From contig JAJZDX010000013.1 in the NCBI GenBank assembly GCA_021805865.1, forward strand, positions 1-64,000: a stretch of 64,000 nt of DNA, in the 5' to 3' direction. How positions within the stretch are numbered: position 1 is the stretch's first letter; the number at the start of each line of letters is the position of its first letter. The DNA comes from Pseudomonadota bacterium. GTDB lineage: Bacteria; Pseudomonadota; Gammaproteobacteria; Steroidobacterales; Steroidobacteraceae. The position numbers and the translations under genes are program-made. Of this stretch, positions 7,413-17,800 are shown piece by piece. The notes beneath the pieces are model-generated. The model ran no database searches and was not told the origin of the DNA. It saw nothing but the letters and a program-made list of their open reading frames with translations.

Positions 7413-8786
7413 ATGATCAAGACATTCGTACCCGATGAGGATCTCGCTCCGACGTATGGATCGCGGTCCATGTCCGAGCCGGCGCCGAAGTACAGGCTTC
7501 CGGACGCCGAGATCAGTCCCCGAACCGCCTACCAGCTCATCCATGACGAGCTTATGCTCGACGGCAACGCCCGATTGAACCTGGCCACATTTGTCACGAC
7601 GTGGATGGAGCCGGAGGCCGAGAAACTGATGGCGGAGACGTTCGACAAGAACATGATCGACAAGGACGAATACCCGCAGACGGCCGAAATCGAGACGCGC
7701 TGCGTCAACATGATCGCCCGTCTGTTCAACGCGCCCGAGGATGAAGCGCCGATCGGCGTATCGGCGATCGGCTCGAGCGAGGCGGTCATGCTGGCCGGCA
7801 TGGCCTTGAAGTGGCGCTGGAAGGCGCGCCGTGAGACCGCAGGCAAATCCACCGCCACGCCCAACCTGGTTCTTGGCAGCAATGTGCAGGTGGTATGGGA
7901 GAAGTTCTGCCGCTATTGGGAGGTCGAGCCACGCTACATCCCCATGCGTGAGGGCCGCTACGTCATTACGCCGCAGGATGTGGTCGCTCGCATCGACGAG
8001 AATACCATCGGAGTGGTCGCCATTCTCGGCACCACGTTCACCGGCGAGTTCGAGCCTATCGAAGCGATTCACGACGCGGTGGTCGCGCATAACGCCGCCC
8101 ACGATCTCACCGTGCCGTTGCACATCGATGCGGCCAGCGGCGGTTTCGTCGCGCCCTTCATCCACCCGGATCTGCGGTGGGATTTTCGCCTGCCCAATGT
8201 CGTTTCCATCAATACCTCGGGTCACAAGTACGGCTTGGTCTACCCCGGTGTCGGCTGGGCGCTGTGGCGAGGGAAGAAGTACCTGCCTGACAGCCTGGTT
8301 TTTCATGTCAACTACCTCGGTGGCGACATGCCGACGTTCACATTGAACTTTTCCAGGCCGGGAAACCAGATCGTCGGGCAGTACTACAATTTTCTGCGCC
8401 TCGGCCGCGAGGGCTACACCCGCATCATGTCCACGCTGCGCGATGTCGCAATGGAGCTCTCGGGCAAGCTCGCCGAGCTCGGCCCCTTCGAGCTGCTGAG
8501 CGACGGATCGGCCATTCCGGTGTTCGCCTTCCGCCTCAAGGAGGCTTCGCGCTATTCGGTGTACGATGTCTCGCAACGTCTTCGCGTGCACGGCTGGCAG
8601 GTGCCGGCTTACACCATGCCGCCGGCTGCGGAAAATGTAGCCGTGCTAAGGGTGGTGTTGCGCGAAGGGTTCTCGCGCGACATGGCCGACATGTTTATGC
8701 GCGACTTGCACACGGTGGTGGCCGAATTGGAAACAAACCCGCCCGCTCGGCCCAAGCAGGCGGATGGGCGCTTTCACCACGGCTGA
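7413..8786 (+). CDS. gadB: Glutamate decarboxylase
   Basis: A 457-aa PLP-dependent enzyme that converts glutamate to GABA while consuming a proton, in the cytoplasm. Family text covers the whole length: LNLATFVTTWMEPEA near the N-terminus, the cofactor pocket SAIGSSEAVMLAG, HIDAASGGFVAPF, and the Schiff-base lysine Lys272 in TSGHKYG. Length matches E. coli GadA/GadB (466 aa). ATG 7413 (MIKTF) was chosen because an AAGGA lies upstream and the longer reading is unlike the family. No gadC-like antiporter or acid-resistance regulator is nearby, so an acid-stress role is only an expectation from the family. Confidence 0.95.
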   Translation: MIKTFVPDEDLAPTYGSRSMSEPAPKYRLPDAEISPRTAYQLIHDELMLDGNARLNLATFVTTWMEPEAEKLMAETFDKNMIDKDEYPQTAEIETRCVNMIARLFNAPEDEAPIGVSAIGSSEAVMLAGMALKWRWKARRETAGKSTATPNLVLGSNVQVVWEKFCRYWEVEPRYIPMREGRYVITPQDVVARIDENTIGVVAILGTTFTGEFEPIEAIHDAVVAHNAAHDLTVPLHIDAASGGFVAPFIHPDLRWDFRLPNVVSINTSGHKYGLVYPGVGWALWRGKKYLPDSLVFHVNYLGGDMPTFTLNFSRPGNQIVGQYYNFLRLGREGYTRIMSTLRDVAMELSGKLAELGPFELLSDGSAIPVFAFRLKEASRYSVYDVSQRLRVHGWQVPAYTMPPAAENVAVLRVVLREGFSRDMADMFMRDLHTVVAELETNPPARPKQADGRFHHG

Positions 8787-9180
8787 TGCAGCGCGGTCAC
8801 GCTCGATCCCGCGCCCGCTGCGATGGTCGGGGCAGCGGCGGGTGGCCCGCACAAAACCCGGCCCTTCCCCTGAGCAGGAGGGGAGATTCGAATTTCACGA
8901 CCGAAGGAGCCGTAAGCGAATAACAGCATCAGTTCTGTTGCGAAAACGCTGAAAATGGTCCTACGTATCCTCATGACAAGGTGCTGTTATTTACGCCCTC
9001 TAAGATGGCCTCTCTGCCTCGTGTCGAGCACGGCGCGCGCATAGACTCCGGCGGCCATGGCGCGGCGATCCTTCACGCAGACTTCGGCGCATCCGCCCCC
9101 ACCGGAGCCGTTTCGGCGCCTCCAGGCCAGGCTTGCTCGCATGACTTCGCCGTGGCATTGATGTGAGTCGCTCAGCGGCG
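8787..9180. other. Non-coding gap
   Basis: Between gadB and the WD40 relic on the other strand. Around 8925-8990 it is AT-richer than its surroundings, but no promoter pair or terminator is clear. Confidence 0.4.
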
Positions 9181-9665
9181 GATGCCGCGGCAATCCTTCG
9201 GGGCAATTTCAGTGCCGACGGCAGCGGTGCGCGACCCGTTGGGGCGCATGGCGGGCGCGAAGATGTCATTGTCGTTCTCCGGCGGGATGAAATTCTGAGC
9301 CAGCTTCGCGGTGCCGGGGTCCCACACGTCAAGGACAGCCCTGCGGGGTGAGTGGGACTTCTGTTCGAGCAGGGATTCCTGTCCGGACTGAACGCGATCG
9401 CCCGGACTCGGCGCCTTGCCGGAAGTTGCTCGATCGGCCGGCCATACGCGACATTCCAGACCCGCAGCGTGTCGCGACTCCTAAGGGCAGCCGACTTTCG
9501 CGTCGCCAGGTCAGGCCGCTCCGATAGCGGTCCGGTGTCGGTTGCCGAAGCAAACAGGCTGTCGTCTCGACTAGCGGCCAGGGCCGTGGTGGCTCGTGAT
9601 TGTACCTGATCGATCCTGCGCACGACTCTTCCGGTATTCGCAGTCAAAAGGAGGGTATACGTCAC
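9181..9665 (-). pseudogene. WD40-repeat protein relic
   Basis: Reading leftwards, one frame contains TLRVWNVAYGRPIEQL and RAIAFSPD, a classic WD40 repeat ending, preceded by a weaker repeat with TALAASRDDSLFASAT. Near 9350 a frameshift moves the reading to LDVWDPGTAKLAQNF and PAMRPNGSRTAAVGT, the next repeat, which ends at a stop near 9181. At least one frameshift and both ends missing make this a dead fragment of a larger beta-propeller protein. Confidence 0.65.
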
Positions 9666-10141
9666 CGCGCTATCCGAGGGCTCGGCCGCCGCGGCATGGC
9701 GGGACATTTGGATAGCCCGCCCTGAGGGGCACCCGCCGGGCGTGGCGTGGCGGCTGCGGACCCCCGAGGACAACTACGCGCCGAGGCCCGGTAGCGCGCC
9801 CGGTTTGCCTTCACAACCGGCTGTCAGCTTGCGCACTTCACGTGCCTCGCAAGTGCGCGAGCCTCGGTACTCGAGAAGGCAGGCTGGAACGTCAATGAGG
9901 ATGGGCTCCTTGGGGCACCAGAGATCCGCGTGTTAGCCAGCGAACGCAGGCACGGTTCGGTCGATCGGGCGGTGCGCCGGGGAGGCCTCGGAGTGGAAAT
10001 GACGTGGGTGTGATTTTCCCCGGGTGCGCCCGGGCAGGATGACGGTCGGGTGAGGGGCGACCTCGCCGGGGAGAGTCGGCGCTATCGGTGCCCGCCTCCG
10101 CGGGCAGGGTTTCGGTCGCTGCCGGAGTGTCATGGCTGAAA
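9666..10141. other. Non-coding gap upstream of the two-component operon
   Basis: No gene recognised. GC-rich direct and inverted repeats are present, but nothing can be named. Confidence 0.4.
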
Positions 10142-10227
10142 CTGCGGCAGTGAGCCCCTCACCCCTCAAGGGGCGGGCTCGAGTGACTGCGGCCGGGCGA
10201 TCCCTGTAGAATTGCCGCAGCTGCGGC
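10142..10227 (+). promoter_or_regulatory. Candidate promoter and operator of the copRS-type operon
   Basis: The 14-bp perfect palindrome GCCGCAGCTGCGGC lies at 10214-10227. ACTGCGGCAGT, sharing the CTGCGGCA core, lies near 10141-10151. A TAGAAT (10207-10212) could be the -10, placing the start point inside the palindrome, and a weak TGACTG (10184-10189) lies 17 bp upstream. This fits an autoregulated OmpR-type promoter; the assignment is inferred. Confidence 0.4.
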
Positions 10228-10252
10228 AGCCGGATCCTGTCTCTCTTATTCC

Positions 10253-10927
10253 ATGAAGATCCTGATCGTCGAGGATGAGCGCAAGACTGCGGCGTACTTG
10301 AAGCGTGGCCTGGAAGAGAACGGCTTCGTCGTCGATGTGGCAGGTACGGGGGAGGACGGCAGCCATCTGGCCGAGACTCAACCCTACGGGCTGATCATCC
10401 TTGATGTCCTGCTGCCGGGGAGGGACGGTTGGAGCGTCATCACGGGTCTGCGGGGCCGGGGGATCGAGACGCCCGTCCTGTTCCTCACTGCGCGTGACGC
10501 GGTCCGCGATCGGGTGAAGGGCCTGGAGCTGGGCGCGGATGACTATCTCGTGAAGCCGTTCGCGTTCTCGGAGCTTTTGGCGCGAATGCGATCGATTCTG
10601 CGCCGGGGACCGGCCAGGCAATCGACACTGTTGCGGCTGGCCGATCTCGAGGTCGATCTCGGCCGTCATCGGGCGCAGCGTGCAGGACGGGTGCTCGAGC
10701 TCACGCCGAAGGAATTTCAGCTGTTGTGCTTGCTGCTGCAGCGCAGCGGCGAGGTGCTCTCGCGCACGCTGATCGCCGAGCAGGTGTGGGACATCAACTT
10801 CGAGAGCGACTCGAACGTGGTCGAGGTGCACTTGCGGCGCTTGCGGGCGAAGGTGGACGACCCGTTCGAGACGAAGCTCATTCATACGGTGCGCGGCGTT
10901 GGATACGTTCTTGAAAATCGCGCCTGA
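10253..10927 (+). CDS. OmpR-family heavy-metal response regulator (CopR/CusR-like)
   Basis: A 224-aa regulator. Residues 1-115 are a receiver domain with the acidic pair in VEDE, the phosphorylated Asp in [10 protein letters not shown], and the Lys of YLVKPF. Residues 130-222 are a winged helix ending [11 protein letters not shown]. The sequence is closest in style to CopR/CusR/CzcR. It is the first gene of an operon with a sensor kinase and an RND efflux system, so it should activate that operon in response to periplasmic metal. The following kinase frame overlaps its 3' end by 29 nt. Confidence 0.93.
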   Translation: MKILIVEDERKTAAYLKRGLEENGFVVDVAGTGEDGSHLAETQPYGLIILDVLLPGRDGWSVITGLRGRGIETPVLFLTARDAVRDRVKGLELGADDYLVKPFAFSELLARMRSILRRGPARQSTLLRLADLEVDLGRHRAQRAGRVLELTPKEFQLLCLLLQRSGEVLSRTLIAEQVWDINFESDSNVVEVHLRRLRAKVDDPFETKLIHTVRGVGYVLENRA

Positions 10928-12389
10928 GCGCCGAGCGGGCGGTTCGCGTCCACGGCGGAGACCGCCCTCGATCGCCTTGCGCATGACCGTCTGGTACGTG
11001 CTCTCCGCGTTCGCGCTCATTCTAGTGGCGACGGGGTTGCTCTACTGGGTGCTGGTCAACGGCATGTATCGGGAGGACGTGAGCGATCTTGGGGACATTC
11101 TCGAGAACGCCACGCTGCTGCTGCGTGCCTCCAACGGATACTCCGCTGCTTCGCCGGCTTTGCAGCCGGCACGGATCACAAGACATCGCTCGGATATCTA
11201 CGTGCGTGTTCTTGAGGCAGACGGCCGGACGGTGATCGAGACGCCAGGGCTGGCGTCCCAGCTGCTGGCCCCCTCCAAGGCGCAACTCGCGGCGGTTCGC
11301 TCTCGCCAAGGTGAGAGCCGGCAGGTCCTCTCGCGCCGCGGCGAGCCCTTTCTGACGCTGATCGCGCCCATTGGTGGTCTGCGGGCGGGAGCGCCGCGGC
11401 AATACATGGAAGTCGCGATGGACCGGGCGCATGATGAAATTTTGCTGGCGCGCTACCGCGAGCGGCTGTGGCGGATACTCGGTGTGTCGCTGGTGCTGTG
11501 CTCGGTCGTGGGGTATCTCATCGCCCGTGGAGGAATGCATCCGATCGAGGGTATCAGTCGGACTGCCGAGCGCATCCGCGCAACCACGCTTCATGAGCGG
11601 ATCTCGACGGGCGGTCTGCCGGAGGAGCTTCGGGGTCTGGCCGAGACCTTCAACAGCATGCTCGACCGGCTCGAGCAGTCTTTCCGCCACATCTCTCAGT
11701 TCTCCGACGACGTGGCGCACGAGCTGCGCACTCCGATCAATAACCTGCGGGGTGAGATCGAGGTGGCGCTCGGGAAGGCGCGCTCGGCTGAGGAGTATCG
11801 CGAAGTCCTCGGCTCCTGTTTCGAGGAGTGCACGCGCATCTCGCGGTTGATTCGGACGTTGCTCTTTTTGGCACGCGCGGATACCGCCGCCGATGCCCTG
11901 CAGCGCGAGCCGATCGACCTCGGTGAGGAGCTCGCCAAGGTCGGTGCGTTCTACGAGGCGGCGGCCGGGGAAGGCGACATTCAGCTTCGTGTCGCGGGTG
12001 CCTCAGGCTTGCGAGCCGAGCTTGATCGAACGCTTCTTCAGCAGGCGATCGGCAATCTGGTCTCCAACGCGCTCGCGCATACGCCGGCCGGAGGGTCGGT
12101 CGAGGTCGCGGCGAGCACGAGAGGGCAGGACGTCGTGATTACTGTGGCCGATACCGGTTGCGGCATTGCTCAAGAGCACCTGTCGCGCGTCTTTGAGCGG
12201 TTCTACCGCATCGAGCAGTCCCGTACCGGCTCGCAGCAGAATGCCGGGCTGGGACTGGCGGTGGTCAAGAGCATCGTCAGCCGCCACGGCGGACGAGTCG
12301 AGATCGAGAGCCAAGTGGGAGCGGGTACGCGGGTGAGCCTCGTGCTGCCGCCGTCGGCCGCCGCACGAGGCCAGCTTACGAAATCGTAA
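10899..12389 (+). CDS. CusS/CopS-like sensor histidine kinase
   Basis: An inner-membrane sensor of about 496 aa. It has a first membrane helix ([19 protein letters not shown]), a periplasmic sensor of about 130 residues, a second helix ([17 protein letters not shown]), HAMP, then HisKA with the phospho-accepting His in [10 protein letters not shown], and an ATPase with [15 protein letters not shown] and [10 protein letters not shown]. All key residues are present. The start is unsure: TTG 10899 gives a 29-nt overlap with the regulator, and TTG 10911 or ATG 10983 are possible. The metal sensed cannot be read directly; the efflux genes next to it suggest copper, silver or a divalent metal. Confidence 0.92.
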   Translation: MDTFLKIAPERRAGGSRPRRRPPSIALRMTVWYVLSAFALILVATGLLYWVLVNGMYREDVSDLGDILENATLLLRASNGYSAASPALQPARITRHRSDIYVRVLEADGRTVIETPGLASQLLAPSKAQLAAVRSRQGESRQVLSRRGEPFLTLIAPIGGLRAGAPRQYMEVAMDRAHDEILLARYRERLWRILGVSLVLCSVVGYLIARGGMHPIEGISRTAERIRATTLHERISTGGLPEELRGLAETFNSMLDRLEQSFRHISQFSDDVAHELRTPINNLRGEIEVALGKARSAEEYREVLGSCFEECTRISRLIRTLLFLARADTAADALQREPIDLGEELAKVGAFYEAAAGEGDIQLRVAGASGLRAELDRTLLQQAIGNLVSNALAHTPAGGSVEVAASTRGQDVVITVADTGCGIAQEHLSRVFERFYRIEQSRTGSQQNAGLGLAVVKSIVSRHGGRVEIESQVGAGTRVSLVLPPSAAARGQLTKS

Positions 12390-12438
12390 TCGGAGCGTCA
12401 GCGCCGCGTCACCTGTCCGGGCGTAGGCTCCGCGGCAC

Positions 12439-13809
12439 ATGATGGTGATTTCATCCCGGGCTGCGAGAGTCCTGGCTGTACTACTTGTCCTGCCGTTGGC
12501 TGGGTGCGTGACCTACCGGGCCCGTCCGATCCGTCCCGGGGAGAGCGAGCGCGCGTTGGCGGCGCGACGCCTCACCGATCCCCGGTTGCTGCGCTTCCTG
12601 GCGATCGAGGAGCATCGCTCGGGGCTGCCGCGGTGGGACTTGAGGACCCTGACTTTGGTGGCCACCTACGAGCGGCCGGACATGGCGCTTGCCGCCGCGC
12701 GATTGGGCGAGGCGAGGGCGGGGCAGATCACCGCGGCGGAGCTGCCCAACCCGACGCTCTCGATCCAGCCGACCTACAACACCACCAAGACCTTCCCCTC
12801 GCCCTGGAAAGTCGGACCGATCGTGAGCTTTCTGATCCGCCCGTTCGGGGTGCGCCCGGCGCTCATCGCACGGGCGCGTGCGCAGGCCGAAGCGGCTCGC
12901 GAGGCGATTGCCGTTACCGCCTGGCAACTGCGCGGCAAGGTCCGCGCGGCGCTCATTGCCTTGTGGGCCGCGAAGCGCGCCGCAACGCTCTCGGTGAGAG
13001 CGCTTGCGGTGGCAAGCCGATACCGGCGCGCAGTTGCGCAGCGTTATCGGGCCGGGATGGTCTCGGCGACCGCCCTCACGACGGCGACTCTCGAGCAAGA
13101 GCAGGCGCAGCTCGAGGCGGCCGGGAGCGAGAGGCGGTTGCGTCTGGCACGGACGGGGGTGGCGATGGCCCTCGGCCTGCCGGTCGCGGCACTGCAGGGT
13201 GTGCGATTGGATCTTGCGGGTATTTCCCGCCCGAGGCACCCCGGCCATCTGGGGCCGCTCATCCACGCAGCGCTCATCAGTCGGCCCGACGTTCTCGCCG
13301 CCCTTGCGCGCTACCGCGCATCCGAAGCGGCTCTGCGTCTGGCGATTGCGCGTCAGTATCCGTCGATCCAAATCGGACCGGGCTACCAGTACGACCAGGC
13401 CAAAAACAAGTTCATCCTGGCAGTCTCCCTTCCGCTGCCGATCCTCAATCAGAACCAGGGCCCCATTGCACAGGCCCGCGCGGCGCGGCGAGTTGCCGCG
13501 GCGCAGTTCCGGGCGGCGCAGGCGCGAGCGCTGGCGCAGATCGAGCGGGCGCAGACGGACTGGCAGGGGAGTGAAACCGAGCTCGACAACGCCCGCCAGG
13601 TGCGGGCGTCGGCGGCTGATGTGCTCTTGCGACGCCGGACGGAATTCGGCGCAGGTCAGATCGGCCGGCTGCGGCTGCTCGGGGCCGAGGAGGTGCTTGT
13701 GAAAGCCGGGCGGGGGGCGCTTGCCGCCTCGGTGCACGAGCGCATCGCCCTCGGGGAGCTCGAGGCGGCGCTCTATCACCCCTTTTTGATCGCGACGGGA
13801 AGACGTTGA
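12439..13809 (+). CDS. TolC-family outer-membrane efflux lipoprotein (CzcC/CusC-type)
   Basis: A 456-aa outer-membrane channel subunit. The signal peptide ends in a lipobox (LAGC at about residue 23), so the protein is probably lipidated. Two OEP repeats of alternating helices follow, with VATYERPDMALAAAR at the start of the first and SLPLPILNQNQG between strands of the second. It should form the exit duct of the RND pump encoded two genes later. Its stop shares one nucleotide with the next start (TGATG), so adaptor synthesis is coupled to it. Confidence 0.9.
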   Translation: MMVISSRAARVLAVLLVLPLAGCVTYRARPIRPGESERALAARRLTDPRLLRFLAIEEHRSGLPRWDLRTLTLVATYERPDMALAAARLGEARAGQITAAELPNPTLSIQPTYNTTKTFPSPWKVGPIVSFLIRPFGVRPALIARARAQAEAAREAIAVTAWQLRGKVRAALIALWAAKRAATLSVRALAVASRYRRAVAQRYRAGMVSATALTTATLEQEQAQLEAAGSERRLRLARTGVAMALGLPVAALQGVRLDLAGISRPRHPGHLGPLIHAALISRPDVLAALARYRASEAALRLAIARQYPSIQIGPGYQYDQAKNKFILAVSLPLPILNQNQGPIAQARAARRVAAAQFRAAQARALAQIERAQTDWQGSETELDNARQVRASAADVLLRRRTEFGAGQIGRLRLLGAEEVLVKAGRGALAASVHERIALGELEAALYHPFLIATGRR

Positions 13810-14807
13810 TGTCTAAAAGAGCATTCTCGTGCACGTTTGCGGCGATAGTGGCGCTGATCGTGGGGCGCGCGGCGGCGGCCGCCGGGCTCGCTCCCGTCAC
13901 GCTCGAGCCGCAAGCGTTGACGGCCGGACGGATCCGGACGACACGGCTGACACGGCTGAAATCGGCGCCCGGAATCCGCGCGTATGGCATCGTGCTCGGC
14001 CCCGGACCGCTGGTGAGGCTCGCGTCGCAAGTCATTGCCGCTCGCGGTGCGGCGGCGGCGGCCCGTGCCCGGGCGGCCCTGGCGCGCAGCGAGGACGTGC
14101 GAGCGGCCGGCCTCTACCGGGCCCACCACAATGTGTCCCAGGCGGCGCTGCAGCGCGCTCGCTCGGTGCTCGAGGTTGCCGAGGCGCAGCAGGCGACTGC
14201 CAGCGCGGAGCTTCTGCAGCGGAAGACGCGGATGCTCGCTCACTGGGGTCCCAGGCTTTCCGCCGCCGCACTCTCGGGGAGCGCGCCGTTGCCCGAGCTC
14301 GAGAACGGCGGGGCGGCCCTCGTGGAGGTGAGCCTCCCGCTAGGCCAGGCGCTGGGGGATCCGCCCTCGAGGGCCTCGGCCTCGACGCCCGACGGCGAGA
14401 AAGTCCGGCTGCGTTTCATCAGCCGTGCGCCGAGCGCCGCCGCCGGGGTAGCCGGAGAGAGCTTGTTCTACCTGATGTCCGCAGAGATTTCGGCTCCGAT
14501 CGGGACACCGGTCACCGCGGCCCTCACGACCGCGGCAAGGAAGGCGGGTGTCCTGGTGCCGCCCTCGGCGGTGGTGTGGCATCAAGGCGAGCCGCTCGTC
14601 TTTCGCGAGTCGGCAGCGGATGTCTTCGCGCCCGTTGCGGTTCGCCGCTCCTTCCTCTCGGGCGAGGGCTACTTCGTGCCGGAAGGCCCGGGAGCCCTGC
14701 TGCATCCGGGCGACCGGATCGTCACCGGCGGGGCCGCGCTGGTGTATTCGGCCGCCCTGCAATCCGCCCCCCGCGGTCCAAGCCCCGCGGGCGGGCGAGG
14801 CCGATGA
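13809..14807 (+). CDS. Periplasmic adaptor (membrane fusion) subunit, lipoyl-less
   Basis: A 332-aa secreted protein with an N-terminal signal peptide. A long Ala/Arg-rich helical hairpin (about residues 70-150) is followed by beta-barrel and membrane-proximal parts with VLVPPSAVVW and PGDRIVTGGAALV, typical of CzcB/CusB adaptors. The two half-motifs of the lipoyl domain that normally flank the hairpin are not visible, and the protein is shorter than usual (380-450 aa). Its place between the TolC-type and RND genes makes the role clear. ATG 13809 overlaps the previous stop. Confidence 0.82.
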   Translation: MSKRAFSCTFAAIVALIVGRAAAAAGLAPVTLEPQALTAGRIRTTRLTRLKSAPGIRAYGIVLGPGPLVRLASQVIAARGAAAAARARAALARSEDVRAAGLYRAHHNVSQAALQRARSVLEVAEAQQATASAELLQRKTRMLAHWGPRLSAAALSGSAPLPELENGGAALVEVSLPLGQALGDPPSRASASTPDGEKVRLRFISRAPSAAAGVAGESLFYLMSAEISAPIGTPVTAALTTAARKAGVLVPPSAVVWHQGEPLVFRESAADVFAPVAVRRSFLSGEGYFVPEGPGALLHPGDRIVTGGAALVYSAALQSAPRGPSPAGGRGR

Positions 14808-14826
14808 GGATCGAGGCATCGGGTTG

Positions 14827-17800
14827 ATGCGCACTATCGTCGAATTCTGCCTGCGCTTCCGCTGGGTCGTCCTGCTCGCGGCTCTTGGACTGTCCGTGCT
14901 TGGACTGCTGGCGGTGCTCCATGCGCCGTATGACGTCTTCCCCGAGTTCTCCCCGCCCACGATCACCGTCGTCACAAATGCCGCGGGGCTTGCGCCCCGA
15001 CAGATCGAGGCGCTGGTCACGACGCCGGTCGAGGACGCGGTCAACGGCATTGCGGGGCTTTCGGTCCTGCGCTCGCAGTCCATGGAGGGATTGTCGGTCG
15101 TCGCAGCGGTGTTTCATGGCCGCACCAATGTCTACCTCGATCAACAGCTCGTGGCGCAGCGGTTGCAGTCACTGACGGCAACGCTGCCGTCCGTCGCCCA
15201 GCCGGTGATCGCGCCGCTGCAATCCTCCACCGGCGTTGCGCTCTCGATCGGCTTGACCGCGCCCGGGCTCTCCTTGATGCAGCTTACCGAGATCGCGCGG
15301 TGGACGATCCGTCCGGCGCTGCTCGCGGTGCCGGGAGTCTCAAAGGTGGTGATCTTCGGATCCCGGCCCGAGCAGCTGCAGGTTCAGTTCGATCCCGCCA
15401 GGCTGATCGCACTGCACGCCGGGCTCAATCAGCTCACCGCGGCCGCCGCGGGCGCGAGCGGCGTTCGCGGTGCAGGGGTCGTGAATACTCCGAACCAGCA
15501 GCTGTTCCTCATGAGCCACGGTCAGGCGACGACCCCGGGGGCACTGGCCGCGAGCCTGTTTCTTCGCCGGGATCATCGCAGCATCACTCTGGGGGAGGTC
15601 GCGCGGGTGGTCGAGGGCTCCCCGCCGCCGATCGGCAGCGCGCGGGTGGGCACGAAGCCGGGCTTGGTGCTCGTCATCGGGTCGCAATATGGCGCCAACA
15701 CGCTCACGGTGACACGAGGGCTGGATCACGCCTTGACGGCTCTCAAGCCGCTCCTGAAGCGGGACGGCATCACCGTTCAGCCGAACGGATTGCGGCCCGC
15801 CTCCTTCATCGATACCGCGCTGCGCGATGTGCGCAATTCCCTAGCCATCGGCGGCGTGCTCATCTTCGTGGTGCTGTACTTCGCGCTGCGAAACTGGCGC
15901 ACCGCCGTGGTTTCCTTCATCGCCATCCCGCTCTCGTTGCTTGCGGCCGCGCTGATCCTGACACGGTTTGGCTTCAGCCTGAATGCGCTCTCCCTGGGAG
16001 GGCTCGCGATTGCGCTCGGCGAGGTGGTGGATGATGCGGTCGTGGGTGTGGAGAACATTCATCGCCGCTTACGCGAGAACCGCAGCCTCTCGCAGCCGCG
16101 AAACGCGCCCATGGTGGTGCTTCGTGCAACACTCGAAGTGCGCAAGGCGGTGATCTTTGCGACCTTCTCCGTCGTTCTCATGTTTCTGCCCGTGCTGTAC
16201 CTGAGCGGGGTCGCCGGTCGGCTGTTCCGGCCCCTGGCGCTGGCGTATATCTTCGCCATTCTCTCCTCTCTTGCCGTGGCCCTCACCGTCACTCCGGCGC
16301 TGAGTCTCATTCTGCTCGGGCACGCCTCGCTCGATCCCGCCGATCCACCCCTGCTTGCGCGGGCCAAGCGCACTTACCGCCGCGCGCTCGCTTTCGTCGA
16401 GCGCCAACCTCGAGCGATCTTTGCGGTGCTGATCGTCCTCGTGATCGGCAGTCTGGCCAGCTTGCCGGTCCTCCGTACGCGCTTCCTGCCGCAGTTCAAC
16501 GAAAATGACCTGATCGTTCATTTCGAGACCTCCCCCGGGACTTCGCTCGCGGCCACGACGCAAGTGGGCGAGCGCGCGATCCGCATCATGGAGCGCCTGC
16601 CGCAAGTTGCGCATGTGGTGATGCACGTCGGCCGGGCGCGTCTCTCGAACGGCAATGCGCTCACCAACAAGGCGGAGATCGACGTGGGGCTCAGCGCGCA
16701 AGGCAATGCCGACAGCGCCGCGGCGCAGCGCAAGATCCTGGCGGCGGTGAAAGGGGCGCCCGGCGTGCGCTGGTGGGCGAACACGTTTCTCACCGAGCGC
16801 ATTCACGAGACGATCTCCGGCGTGACCGCTCCGGTGCTCGTCACGATTTTCGGGCGCCATCTCGCGAGGCTGGACGAGGATGCGCGGCGCGTTGCGGCGG
16901 TGCTCCGGCAGGTTCCCGGCGCCGCGGGCGTGCGCATTCAGGCGCCTCCCGGCACGCCTGAATTGTCCATCCGGCTGAACCGCGCGGCGCTGACACGGTA
17001 CGGCTTTACCGCGGGAGAAGTCCTGCGTGCCATTGAGGCGAGCTACCGCGGGCTCACGGTGGGTCGCGTCTACAGCGCCGGACGATCCTTTCCGATCGTC
17101 GTGGTATTGCCGCCATCGCTGCGCGCCGATCCGGCGCAGATCGGCAGGGTTCCCCTGGTGAGCTCCACGAACCTGACCGTACCGCTGGGGGCGCTGGCTC
17201 GGATTCGCGAGCGATCGGGGCAGTCCATCATCCTGCACCGCGGCGCACAGCGTGTGCAGATCGTTACCGCGAACGTCACGGGCGGCGCCGGGCGGTTCAT
17301 CTCCATGGCGCGCCGGCGGCTCGCGAGGATATCGTTGGCGCCCGGCGATTACCTGCGCATCGGAGGCACCGCTACGGCCTCGAGGCGGGCACGGTTGCAG
17401 TTGTCGCTCGATTCCCTCGTGGCGCTTGCGGCGATTCTGGCTCTTCTCGTCATCGCGCTGCGCGATGCGCGCACCGTGGGTCTGCTCACGGTGAATCTGC
17501 CATTCGCGCTGGTGGGCGGTGTCGCCGCGATCTGGGTCGCAGGACTTCCGGTCTCGTTGGGCGCGGCGGTCGGGTTCGTCACCGTGTTCGGGATTACCTT
17601 GCGAAATGCAATCATGCTGCTGTCGCACTATCGCATGCTGGTGCTCGAGGAAGGCCGGCCCTGGAATCGGGAAACGGCCGAGCTCGGTGCAATGCACCGT
17701 CTGGCGCCGATTCTCATGACGGCCTCGGTGACGGCGCTCGGCCTGTTGCCGTTGGCCGTACGTCCGCATCTCGCGGGACAGGAGATCGAGGGCCCGATGG

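Noticed and set aside
12481-13779. 432-codon minus-strand frame
   Set aside because: Antisense shadow of the TolC-type gene.
16069-17769. 566-codon frame on the minus strand
   Set aside because: It is exactly antisense to the RND pump gene; the product is His/Arg/Gln-rich without domains, a typical high-GC shadow.
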